This document shows, in pieces, positions 7,123-14,091 of a DNA stretch of 19,094 nt; within the stretch, counting starts at the first letter, position 1, and each line of letters opens with the position of its first letter. Source of the DNA: Euryarchaeota archaeon TMED117 (GTDB taxonomy: Archaea > Thermoplasmatota > Poseidoniia > Poseidoniales > Poseidoniaceae); assembly GCA_002171315.2 (NCBI GenBank), contig NHFS02000084.1, positions 1-19,094 on the forward strand, given 5' to 3'. Under the pieces are notes generated by a model that ran no database searches, was not told the DNA's origin, and saw nothing but the letters and a program-made list of their open reading frames with translations. The position numbers were made by a program, and so were the translations under genes.

Positions 7123-7947
7123 ATGCAACAACAATTTCCAACACTCATGGACGCTTTGACAATTGCCTTGGTTCTCCTCGGCAGCGCGTTCATTGGCTTC
7201 TTGTTCGCACCACTCGGATTAGGTGGAGGATTGCTCTTCGCACCACTTCTTCATTATGGGGCAGGATGGGAAATCGATGGAGCATTACTGATCGTTTCTC
7301 TCGGCTTGTCTGGCACAGTAGCGTATGGATCAGGATTACGGCACAGGAAAGAAGGTTTTTTTTCTGATATACGCCTCAAAGAAAGCCTCGTTGGAGCGTT
7401 ACCTGGAGCGATAGTCGGGGTTGTTCTTGTCGCCTACTTAAGTGGATCATTTGATGTATTATTCAAGACACTGAGTCTTGGATTTATCACATGGGCTATC
7501 ATCAAAACAATACGTTCCCGTAGCACAAAGGATACTGTGGAGGAAAGCGTTTCGACAATACCATTGCGGATTGGCGTTGGTATTGGAGGCATGTTATCAT
7601 CGGTTCTGGCAATAGGAGCCGGTGCAATCTATGTCCCCGTACTCAGAACATACGGTTCACTTCAATCTCGAAAAGCAATTGGGACGAGCCTCCACATCAT
7701 GATGTGCGTGATTCCATTGTCAATTATCGCCCATCTATTCGCATTGAACGAAGGTCAGTGGGAGGTTTTAGAATCAAATATCCTCCTCATCCTACTGTTG
7801 CCATTTGTTGTGATTACAGCAGCTAATATTGGAGCAAGGGTTGGTATTGCCAAGGTTTCAGAAAAGCGTATCATGCAAGTGTTCGTTGCAATTCTATTCA
7901 TTATCGGAATTCGATATGTGTTTGACCTGACCAATCAATTGTTCTAA
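7123..7947 (+). CDS. TauE/SafE-family membrane transporter
   Basis: Predicted sulfite/organosulfonate exporter-type permease. The 274-residue product is hydrophobic throughout, with about eight membrane helices in two halves. The halves carry the family's repeated glycine-rich motif: FLFAPLGLGGGLLFAPLL (about 27-44) and SVLAIGAGAIYVPVLRTYG (about 160-178), each followed by a conserved A/GTSL-like stretch (LGLSGTVAYGSG; KAIGTSLHI). A basic cytoplasmic loop near residues 130-145 separates the halves. Substrate is unknown; in marine organisms sulfite, sulfonates or thiosulfate are plausible but not shown. An alternative ATG occurs at 7147. An uninterrupted eight-T run (7356-7363) lies in frame. 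The stop directly abuts the pseudouridine synthase stop on the other strand with no spacer. Confidence 0.88.
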   Translation: MQQQFPTLMDALTIALVLLGSAFIGFLFAPLGLGGGLLFAPLLHYGAGWEIDGALLIVSLGLSGTVAYGSGLRHRKEGFFSDIRLKESLVGALPGAIVGVVLVAYLSGSFDVLFKTLSLGFITWAIIKTIRSRSTKDTVEESVSTIPLRIGVGIGGMLSSVLAIGAGAIYVPVLRTYGSLQSRKAIGTSLHIMMCVIPLSIIAHLFALNEGQWEVLESNILLILLLPFVVITAANIGARVGIAKVSEKRIMQVFVAILFIIGIRYVFDLTNQLF

Positions 7948-8709
7948 TCAGGAAAAGATGGCTTGATTGATCTCATCAAGAGTAACGGAACAAAACTCAC
8001 CTTCATCCAGATTGAAATCCTCTAATTGCATTCCTTCAGTACCGAGTCGATGCAGTTGCGTGACGTGATTATCAAGTGTGGTGAACATCCTTCGAATCTG
8101 TCGTTTCTTACCCTCATCGATGGTAAGTATTGCACATGATTTATGCTCTAATTCGATTGTTGCTGGACGGGTTCTAAACTGTTCTCTTGAACCATATTCA
8201 ACAACTGAAACAGAAACTCCATTGCGTATTGACTTGAGTTGCCGCTCAGTAATTTTAGATTCTGTTTCAACACGGTATGTCTTCCTAATCTTCTTTTCAG
8301 GATCCGTAATCGAGTGAACTAACTTTCCATCAGTTGTCACCAAAAGAAAGCCTGTTGTCTCTTCATCAAGTCTTCCAACAGTAACCAATGCCTCATAGAC
8401 GGAGGGTTCTACTGCGTTTCGAAAGAGTTCATAGATCGATCTCTTATTCAATTCAAGTTCTTGTGAATTTAATCTGGAACAGATGTAACCTGCTGGCTTG
8501 TTGAGAAGAAAATAAACATCATTGGATGGGAGGAATAATTCTTTTCCTTTGTATTTCACTGAACGTTTCGCAGGATTGAATTCGTAAGCAATATTCTTGA
8601 CAATTGAATCATTGATTGTCACGTCGCCATCCCAAATTGCTTTTTTGACATCACCTTTTGATGAAAACTCCCCGCATTTGGAAAGAAATTGATGGAGTCT
8701 AAGCTTCAT
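7948..8709 (-). CDS. RsuA/RluB-type pseudouridine synthase with S4 domain
   Basis: Bacterial-type RNA pseudouridine synthase. The 253-residue product has an N-terminal S4 RNA-binding domain (RLHQFLSKCGEFSSKGDVKK, about 4-55). The catalytic domain has LLNKPAGYICSR (68-79), the active-site motif VGRLDEETTGFLLVTTDG with Asp115, the KTYRVE strand, and the C-terminal EGKKRQIRRM motif. These belong to the RsuA/RluB/RluE/RluF branch, which modifies rRNA or sometimes tRNA in bacteria; the exact target cannot be told. This branch is unusual in archaea, whose rRNA pseudouridines are mainly made by Cbf5 with guide RNAs, so acquisition from bacteria is likely. The ATG at 8709 has no Shine-Dalgarno motif. 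It sits 71 bp downstream of selO on the same strand. Confidence 0.92.
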   Translation of the reverse strand: MKLRLHQFLSKCGEFSSKGDVKKAIWDGDVTINDSIVKNIAYEFNPAKRSVKYKGKELFLPSNDVYFLLNKPAGYICSRLNSQELELNKRSIYELFRNAVEPSVYEALVTVGRLDEETTGFLLVTTDGKLVHSITDPEKKIRKTYRVETESKITERQLKSIRNGVSVSVVEYGSREQFRTRPATIELEHKSCAILTIDEGKKRQIRRMFTTLDNHVTQLHRLGTEGMQLEDFNLDEGEFCSVTLDEINQAIFS

Positions 8710-8741
8710 TATTCAACGGTGCGTATGATTTGTTCATAGCA

Positions 8742-8755
8742 GTTCCTCTAGGAAC
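8742..8755. repeat. 14-bp dyad between selO and the pseudouridine synthase gene
   Basis: GTTCCT-CT-AGGAAC, perfect six-base arms around two bases. It lies in a 71-bp gap, 25 bases after the selO stop and 32 bases before the next start on the minus strand. It could be an operator or a weak hairpin. Nothing else is visible in the gap apart from a 20-codon ATG frame that I do not trust. Confidence 0.4.
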
Positions 8756-8780
8756 GAGCATTACAGTGTCTTCATCAGTC

Positions 8781-10304
8781 CTAACTTGAGCAAGACAGCA
8801 TTGAGCAGCCAATTTTATGCCGTGCCCACTCAGGTCGCTTCTTGAACCACTTCTCTTCATATTCGGACTGTTCATCGTACGGATTTTTTAGCAACGTGTA
8901 GAGTTCCTCGCAAATAGAGACATCTCCAGACTCCGCCGCATCAATTGCTAACTGAGCCATCCAGTTTCTGAGAACATATTTCGGATTTGAAGAAAGCATT
9001 GCTTCTCGTTTGGGTTGGGACTGTACTCGACTCCACCACACAGAGAGCCACGTGTTCCATTCATCGGTTGGAATCGCCGTTTCATCATAAAATGCCTCAG
9101 TTAAGGAAACGACAGTGGGCTCTTCAATCGAGGATAACAAACGGAAGAAGAGCGTCATGTCGGTTTCAACCCGTTGAAGTAATTCGTTAAGATCACGAAT
9201 CAACGTTTCATCTTCCGGCCTAAACTCGTCGAGACCAAGTTTACATGCCCACATCTCATTTTGAAACGCAGCATATGCATTGGTATATCCATCAAGGACA
9301 TCATGCAACAATTCAGGCTCATCCATGAGTGGAACCATTGCTTCGAGTAAACGAGCAACATTCCATGCACCAATTTGTGGCTGTTGTCCGTATCGATAGC
9401 GGCGAGTTCGCAAATCCGTTGTGTTGGGCGTCCATCCTGGATTGTAATCTTCTAGCCATCCATATGGACCATAGTCAATGGTAAGCCCGTGGATTGACAT
9501 GTTATCTGTATTCATCACACCGTGAACAAACCCAACACGCATCCAATGCGAGATCATCAAGGCAGTTTGTTCGGCGACATGATTGAGCCAATTCACTCGA
9601 CCCGCATCGTTGGAAATATCATACCCAGGGAAATGCCGGTCTACGGTGTGTTGAAGTAATGATTTGAGTGTGGATATATCACCCATTGCTGAATGAATTT
9701 GAAAACTTCCAAAACGAATGAAACTCGGTGCAACTCTGCAAACGACTGCTCCTTGTTCATACGCTTGATTACCGTCATACATCATATCCCTGAGAACCAT
9801 TTCTCCTGTTGAGACCAAAGAGAGGGCTCGGGTTGTTGGAACACCAAGATGGTGCATTGCTTCACTGCATAAGAATTCTCTAATCGAGGAGCGTAACACA
9901 GCTTTTCCATCTGCAAATCGTGAATAAGGAGTTTTTCCTGCTCCTTTCAATTGCAATTCAAGTACTTCATTTGGAAGTTGAACTTCACCAAGAGTAATAG
10001 CTCTTCCATCGCCAAGTTGTCCTGCCCAATTACCGAATTGATGGCCGCCATATCGTTGTGCGTAGGGGTCCATCCCTTCCACGGTTCCCCCCCCGCCAAA
10101 GACAGTTTCATCAATTGAATCAAGGCCTAATTGTGTCACCATTTCAGAGGATGAAAGTAAGAGTTTAGGATCGGGTGCAGGAGTAGGTTGAACGCGAGAC
10201 CAACATGCTTCTGGAACCTGACGGGCTTGGCCACCAATTTCTGAATCACCTGGAGTTTCATCGAGAAAACGACGAGTCCAATCAAGTGATTCGAGGGTGC
10301 CCAT
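8781..10304 (-). CDS. selO: SelO-type protein adenylyltransferase (pseudokinase fold)
   Basis: SelO transfers AMP from ATP to protein hydroxyl side chains. The 507-residue product shows the family core: RYGGHQFGNWAGQLGDGRAI (84-103), LQLKGAGKTPYSRFADGKAV with Lys120, SSIREFLCSEAMHHLGVPTT, RVAPSFIRFGSFQ (190-202), and the metal-binding MNTDNMSIHGLTIDYGPYGW (264-283) with Asn268 and Asp277. It ends in SCSS, with Cys505 third from the end. That position is selenocysteine in the animal protein and Cys476 in E. coli. The residue matching E. coli Cys272, its disulfide partner, is Pro293. I prefer the ATG at 10304 to the in-frame TTG at 10325. A G8 tract (10087-10094) encodes part of GGGG. Bacterial/mitochondrial family, sporadic in archaea. 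Confidence 0.94.
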   Translation of the reverse strand: MGTLESLDWTRRFLDETPGDSEIGGQARQVPEACWSRVQPTPAPDPKLLLSSSEMVTQLGLDSIDETVFGGGGTVEGMDPYAQRYGGHQFGNWAGQLGDGRAITLGEVQLPNEVLELQLKGAGKTPYSRFADGKAVLRSSIREFLCSEAMHHLGVPTTRALSLVSTGEMVLRDMMYDGNQAYEQGAVVCRVAPSFIRFGSFQIHSAMGDISTLKSLLQHTVDRHFPGYDISNDAGRVNWLNHVAEQTALMISHWMRVGFVHGVMNTDNMSIHGLTIDYGPYGWLEDYNPGWTPNTTDLRTRRYRYGQQPQIGAWNVARLLEAMVPLMDEPELLHDVLDGYTNAYAAFQNEMWACKLGLDEFRPEDETLIRDLNELLQRVETDMTLFFRLLSSIEEPTVVSLTEAFYDETAIPTDEWNTWLSVWWSRVQSQPKREAMLSSNPKYVLRNWMAQLAIDAAESGDVSICEELYTLLKNPYDEQSEYEEKWFKKRPEWARHKIGCSMLSCSS

Positions 10305-10356
10305 GAGCAACTGACCTATGGCCAAGTCTTGAATGTGTCACTCAAGCCAAGAGGGT

Positions 10357-13300
10357 TTATGCTTGGAATCCAGGGAAGTACTGCGCCGTGTAACTTGCAG
10401 CAGATTCAGGAGGATATCCTTGAGCAATCAACCCATTGTAATATTCTCTGGCAGGATCAGGTTGAGGAGTAGGTGGTGCGACTGCAGCCTGAGCATATGT
10501 TTGAGTCTGTGTTGGTTGAACGTATGGATTCTGTTGTGCCGCTGGCATAACCACTTGTTGCTGCATTGGTTGATGCATTCCCATATTTGGAAGTTGTTTC
10601 GCCACATCTGCTCCATCTCTCTTTCGAGTCATCATGAAACCTAATCCAGCGAGAACAAGCACAACAAGACCATACACAACGAGCATTAGAGGGCTAGCAA
10701 AGAAGTTCTCTTCATCAGACTTTATCGGTTCAGGTTCTACAAATATGTGAGTGGATGGATCGTCTATGTAAGCATCAGCCCCATCTGCAAGTGTCCAATT
10801 TCCATCCGGGTCTGAATATCCGTCTCGATCAGTATCGAGGCAACCAAACCTATCGAATTTCGACAGGCCATAGACATCAGGACAACTGTCTCCTTCGAAT
10901 CCATTAATCTCATCACCATAGCCATCATCATCAGTATCGAACCATTGAGTAGGTTCGAGTCTAAACTCATCTGCTCCGTTTACTACGGTCCATGAGAGTT
11001 CAGGGTCGGAGCGGCCATCGCCGTCAGTATCCGTACAGCCAAGTCGATCAATTGTTGAATTACCTGCAATGTTTAGACATGCATCTGGATCTACACCAGA
11101 TTGGTTGTCCCCATAGCCATCACCATCAGCGTCAATCCATTGAGTTGGTTCGCTAGGGAATGCGTCTTGTACATCCCACCATCCATCTCCATCTGAGTCT
11201 GGACAGCCAAGAATTCCATTTTGCCAACTTGTCCCAGGTTGCATTGGACATGCGTCTTGATCGGTAGCACCAGTGATGAGTTCACCAACCCAATTTTCGG
11301 GCCGGTCGAACCATGTTTCATTTCCGTAATTGTCTCCAAAGCCATCCTCATCAAAGTCTGACCATTGTGTAGCATCGCTCGGGAATGCATCAGCACCGCT
11401 ATCGACACCCCATCCTGCAGTAGGAGTCGAAAGGCCATCACCGTCAGCGTCAACGCAGCCAAATCGATCTACAGTAGAGGTTCCAGGAGTATCTGGACAA
11501 GCATCTGCTGGAGTACTTCCGAGATTGTCTCCATAGCCATCATCATCTGTATCACTCCAGACAGTTGGGTCAGTAGGACGATCATCGATTGTATCAGCCC
11601 AGCCATCTCCATCTCCATCAGGACAAGCATTGAGCCCGCTAGCAGTGGAATTTCCGGCTTCATTAGGACAGTCATCGGTCGTATCTGACCACATATCTCC
11701 ATCTGAATCAAGACACCCGTCCGTACCCATCGTAGAGGTACCAATCACTGTTGGACAATCGTCCGCAGCGTCTTCAAAGCCATCTCCGTCATCATCTGTA
11801 TCTTCATCTGAATCTCGGCATCCATCGCCATCGATATCGGTTGTCGAATCAGAAACCCATGAAGGGCGTGGTGGTGAATAACTTGTTCTTGGACATGAAT
11901 CTACGCCATCTGCAACTTGATCATTATCATCATCAGTATCTTCTGTTGAATCATCTTTACATCCATCATTATCCCAATCTGTTGATGAGGCTGGGTCGTT
12001 AAAGTCACGAGAACTCGTCCAATTGAATTCACCGCCACGAGGACAATTGTCCGGGAAATTATCAGTCAGACCGTCGTTGTCATCATCTGAATCACATGCA
12101 TCTCCTTCTGAATCACCATCGGTATTTGCCTGATCTGAATTTGAGACAGTAGGGCAATTATCTGGAGCCGAGTCTAAGACTCCATCGCCGTCAGTATCTT
12201 TGAGAGAAGACGGGTCGAAGATCCATGCGTAAACATCGCGAAGTCCACCAGAAGTTACTTGCGTGCCCTTGTGAGTCATAGACCCTGAGAAGGCACCTGT
12301 AACTCCGATGTAATCAGAACTATTCGATGCCATAGCAAATACATAATCATATTGTACTCCGCCAATTCGTTCAATCCAATCAACAGCTCCATTCGAAGAA
12401 AGGCCGACAACAAATCCATCATCATTTTGATTTGAAAGTGATTTCGATCCAGCATAGAATGTCGCAGTTAGATATCCTCCAAAGATAACGCCACCATTGG
12501 AAGTAATCGCCATGCCTTGTGGTTCATCGGTTGAACTTGTTCCTGCAACAGTAGCCCAACTATTTGCTTGATTAGTGGCACTCTTGGCAATGAAAATATC
12601 ATTCCCTCCATACGTAGCAGTTGCTGTCCAACCACCACTTGACAAAGTTCCTCCAAATGTTCCTGAGAGGTAGGTGTCACCTGCTCCATCGACTTTAATC
12701 TGTAAGACGAGCGTAGATTGACCACTTGTACCCATCCCAGTTGTCCCTAATACTGCTCCATTAGGATCGACTTCAATGATAACTGCGTCAAGATTTCCAA
12801 CTGCAATGTATGTATTTGACCCCCATTGGGAAAGCCCATCAGTATAAGTTGCTAGTTTTACGCCGTTACCTGGAGTAATTGCCATGTCTAAAACGCTGTC
12901 TGCGCCAATGCCTCCACCATATATCACCCAACTAAGAGTGCCTTGATTACCATCGAATTTAGCAAGGTAAACGTCCTGACTTGTTGCATTCAAACTCATT
13001 CCACCAAAATCGGTCTCTCCTTGGAATGTACCTGTCAAAAAGAGATTACCCATCATGTCAACTTGCATAGCTGATGTAAGGCTATTCTCTCCACTACCAT
13101 TGACGAGCGTTGTGAACCCTTTGGCCCACATCCAATTACCCATTGGGTCGGCTTTTGCAATGAAACCCTCAGCGTGATAATTTGGATTGAGATTTGAGAT
13201 AAGGGTGTTTGGATTAGGTGCGCCAAAAGCAATTTCTCCATAAAAATATCCAGATACAAAAATTTCACCAGCCATGCCTACAGTGATGTCTGTTAGAAAA

Positions 13301-13695
13301 GAAATTCCTCCGCTACCATAAAGGTGATTAGCCCCAATAAGATTCGACCAAGCACCTTTGTCGTCCATCATTGCAAGAAAGAATTCGTTTGCATACGGTG
13401 AAGATGGTGACAAGGTTTTGGTTCCATAAGTTAATGTTGAATTGTATTCAGAACCAATGACCCAACCTCCATTTGGAAGAGCTTCGATATGTTCTCCATC
13501 TTCGTTATTTGCTCCACTACCAGCAGCGAGAATAGAGGTACTCAAAGAGCGACCAGAAGTAAGCAGTGGTTCATCGAAACTCAGATCTTCTTCCGGTAGT
13601 ACTTCAGCAGGAGTAGGCTGTTGAATTACGAGAAGGGATGTCAGCATCAAGGCTGTCAAAAGTAGGGCTGTTGCTGCATTAACATGCGTGCGCAT
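10357..13695 (-). CDS. Large surface protein: propeller-like head, thrombospondin type 3 stalk, membrane anchor, cytoplasmic tail
   Basis: 1,112 residues. A signal peptide (about 1-30, hydrophobic ATALLLTALMLTSLLVI) is followed by about seven repeats of some 60 residues (55-495). Each combines a GxxFxxGxFxG strand with a DxFIAKxDxxGxWxW strand (for example DVYLAKFDGN, DIFIAKSA, DGFVVGLSSNGAVDW), as in SBBP/beta-propeller proteins. Residues 499-985 are thrombospondin type 3 calcium-binding repeats (DTDGDGVLD, DNCP and variants). A membrane helix (1001-1022) and a basic stop-transfer sequence (TRKRDG) precede a Gln/Pro-rich cytoplasmic linker. The protein ends in a compact motif (1079-1111, EYYNGLIAQGYPPESAASYT). 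Function is unknown; adhesion or particle binding is plausible for a long calcium-stiffened stalk. It lies 54 bp behind rpl30e and probably has its own promoter. Confidence 0.88.
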   Translation of the reverse strand: MRTHVNAATALLLTALMLTSLLVIQQPTPAEVLPEEDLSFDEPLLTSGRSLSTSILAAGSGANNEDGEHIEALPNGGWVIGSEYNSTLTYGTKTLSPSSPYANEFFLAMMDDKGAWSNLIGANHLYGSGGISFLTDITVGMAGEIFVSGYFYGEIAFGAPNPNTLISNLNPNYHAEGFIAKADPMGNWMWAKGFTTLVNGSGENSLTSAMQVDMMGNLFLTGTFQGETDFGGMSLNATSQDVYLAKFDGNQGTLSWVIYGGGIGADSVLDMAITPGNGVKLATYTDGLSQWGSNTYIAVGNLDAVIIEVDPNGAVLGTTGMGTSGQSTLVLQIKVDGAGDTYLSGTFGGTLSSGGWTATATYGGNDIFIAKSATNQANSWATVAGTSSTDEPQGMAITSNGGVIFGGYLTATFYAGSKSLSNQNDDGFVVGLSSNGAVDWIERIGGVQYDYVFAMASNSSDYIGVTGAFSGSMTHKGTQVTSGGLRDVYAWIFDPSSLKDTDGDGVLDSAPDNCPTVSNSDQANTDGDSEGDACDSDDDNDGLTDNFPDNCPRGGEFNWTSSRDFNDPASSTDWDNDGCKDDSTEDTDDDNDQVADGVDSCPRTSYSPPRPSWVSDSTTDIDGDGCRDSDEDTDDDGDGFEDAADDCPTVIGTSTMGTDGCLDSDGDMWSDTTDDCPNEAGNSTASGLNACPDGDGDGWADTIDDRPTDPTVWSDTDDDGYGDNLGSTPADACPDTPGTSTVDRFGCVDADGDGLSTPTAGWGVDSGADAFPSDATQWSDFDEDGFGDNYGNETWFDRPENWVGELITGATDQDACPMQPGTSWQNGILGCPDSDGDGWWDVQDAFPSEPTQWIDADGDGYGDNQSGVDPDACLNIAGNSTIDRLGCTDTDGDGRSDPELSWTVVNGADEFRLEPTQWFDTDDDGYGDEINGFEGDSCPDVYGLSKFDRFGCLDTDRDGYSDPDGNWTLADGADAYIDDPSTHIFVEPEPIKSDEENFFASPLMLVVYGLVVLVLAGLGFMMTRKRDGADVAKQLPNMGMHQPMQQQVVMPAAQQNPYVQPTQTQTYAQAAVAPPTPQPDPAREYYNGLIAQGYPPESAASYTAQYFPGFQA
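10741..12201 (-). repeat. Thrombospondin type 3 repeat array (protein-level repeats)
   Basis: Encodes residues 499-985 of the surface protein. The first part has short D-x-D-x-D-G repeats with paired cysteines. The second part (from residue 711) has longer modules that restart with TxWxDxDxDGxGD at Trp713, Trp778, Trp853 and Trp918, spacings of 65, 75 and 65 residues. Each module also contains DAC/DSC, an STxDRxGC-like strand and GADAF. Aspartates in these motifs bind calcium in the family. Confidence 0.85.
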
Positions 13696-13697
13696 GT
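13682..13697. repeat. Inverted repeat spanning the surface-protein start codon
   Basis: ACATGCG-TG-CGCATGT, perfect seven-base arms. On the minus strand it includes the ATG and codons 2-5, so the start codon would sit in a six-base stem with a four-base loop in the mRNA. Confidence 0.4.
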
Positions 13698-13728
13698 GTA
13701 AGCCATAACCTTAACAGACATCAAGCCT

Positions 13729-13741
13729 TTCATTTATCGAT
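13729..13741 (-). promoter_or_regulatory. Possible TATA element for the surface-protein gene
   Basis: The minus strand reads TCGATAAATGAAA about 40 bases before the ATG. This is the distance expected for an archaeal TATA box giving a very short 5' leader, and no Shine-Dalgarno motif is present. It is a visual match only. Confidence 0.3.
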
Positions 13742-13749
13742 TAGACAAA

Positions 13750-14049
13750 TCAGGACATATTGTCATCGAGTTGGAGCAATTCACTATCACCTGCATCAAT
13801 AACACAGAGAGTTGAGATAGGGAATGGCTTACCACAAGCAACACCTAGATCACGATTGACGATAAATGCTTGATGCACTGTTACTTCTGGATGCTTTGCC
13901 CGAAGGTCATCGATGTAATCCGTTGGGCAATTAGCGGCAACGACCACTAATCTTGCATCCCCTCGTACACAAGCATCGAGAGTTTGTCGTTGTCCAAAAA
14001 GTAGGCTACCAGTTGTAATTGCTGTCTTTAATTGTCGGCTTAGATCCAT
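13750..14049 (-). CDS. rpl30e: Large ribosomal subunit protein L30e
   Basis: The 99-residue product starts MDLSRQLKTAITTGSLLFGQ, the standard L30e beginning (MDLxxxLRxAVxTGKVxxG). It continues with ARLVVVAANCPTDY, the HQAF strand, LGVACGKPFPISTLCVIDAG and the C-terminal strand. It belongs to the L7Ae/L30e kink-turn RNA-binding fold. Position directly behind rpoA2 (42 bp) is the classic euryarchaeal arrangement. The ATG at 14049 is chosen because GGAGG lies seven bases upstream; a longer GTG frame would lack this. The usual downstream genes (nusA, rps12, rps7) do not follow. Confidence 0.94.
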   Translation of the reverse strand: MDLSRQLKTAITTGSLLFGQRQTLDACVRGDARLVVVAANCPTDYIDDLRAKHPEVTVHQAFIVNRDLGVACGKPFPISTLCVIDAGDSELLQLDDNMS

Positions 14050-14056
14050 TTTACTT

Positions 14057-14061
14057 CCTCC
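14057..14061 (-). promoter_or_regulatory. Ribosome binding site of rpl30e
   Basis: GGAGG on the minus strand, seven bases before the ATG. It fixes the start at MDLSRQL. Confidence 0.75.
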
Positions 14062-14091
14062 ATTCTCCACATGTGTTTCTCATGGTTGGAA

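Noticed and set aside
7356..7363. T8 run in the TauE-type gene as a frameshift site or terminator
   Set aside because: The frame continues normally through it to a full-length family member, and it is in the middle of the gene.
8704..8766. 20-codon minus-strand frame ending inside the pseudouridine synthase start
   Set aside because: Could be imagined as a leader peptide, but it has no ribosome binding site and no amino-acid bias. It only reflects a short gap with an ATG.
10305..10356. Weak inverted repeats between the surface-protein stop and selO
   Set aside because: Only five-base arms in several competing pairings; not better than chance in this gap.
11091..11744. Several open frames on both strands in the stalk-coding region
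   Set aside because: The Asp codons (GAT/GAC) of the calcium-binding repeats leave other frames open; the translations are repetitive and meaningless.
10741..12201. CRISPR or DNA tandem repeat array
   Set aside because: The periodicity is at protein level with varied DNA, all in one open frame of thrombospondin type 3 repeats.
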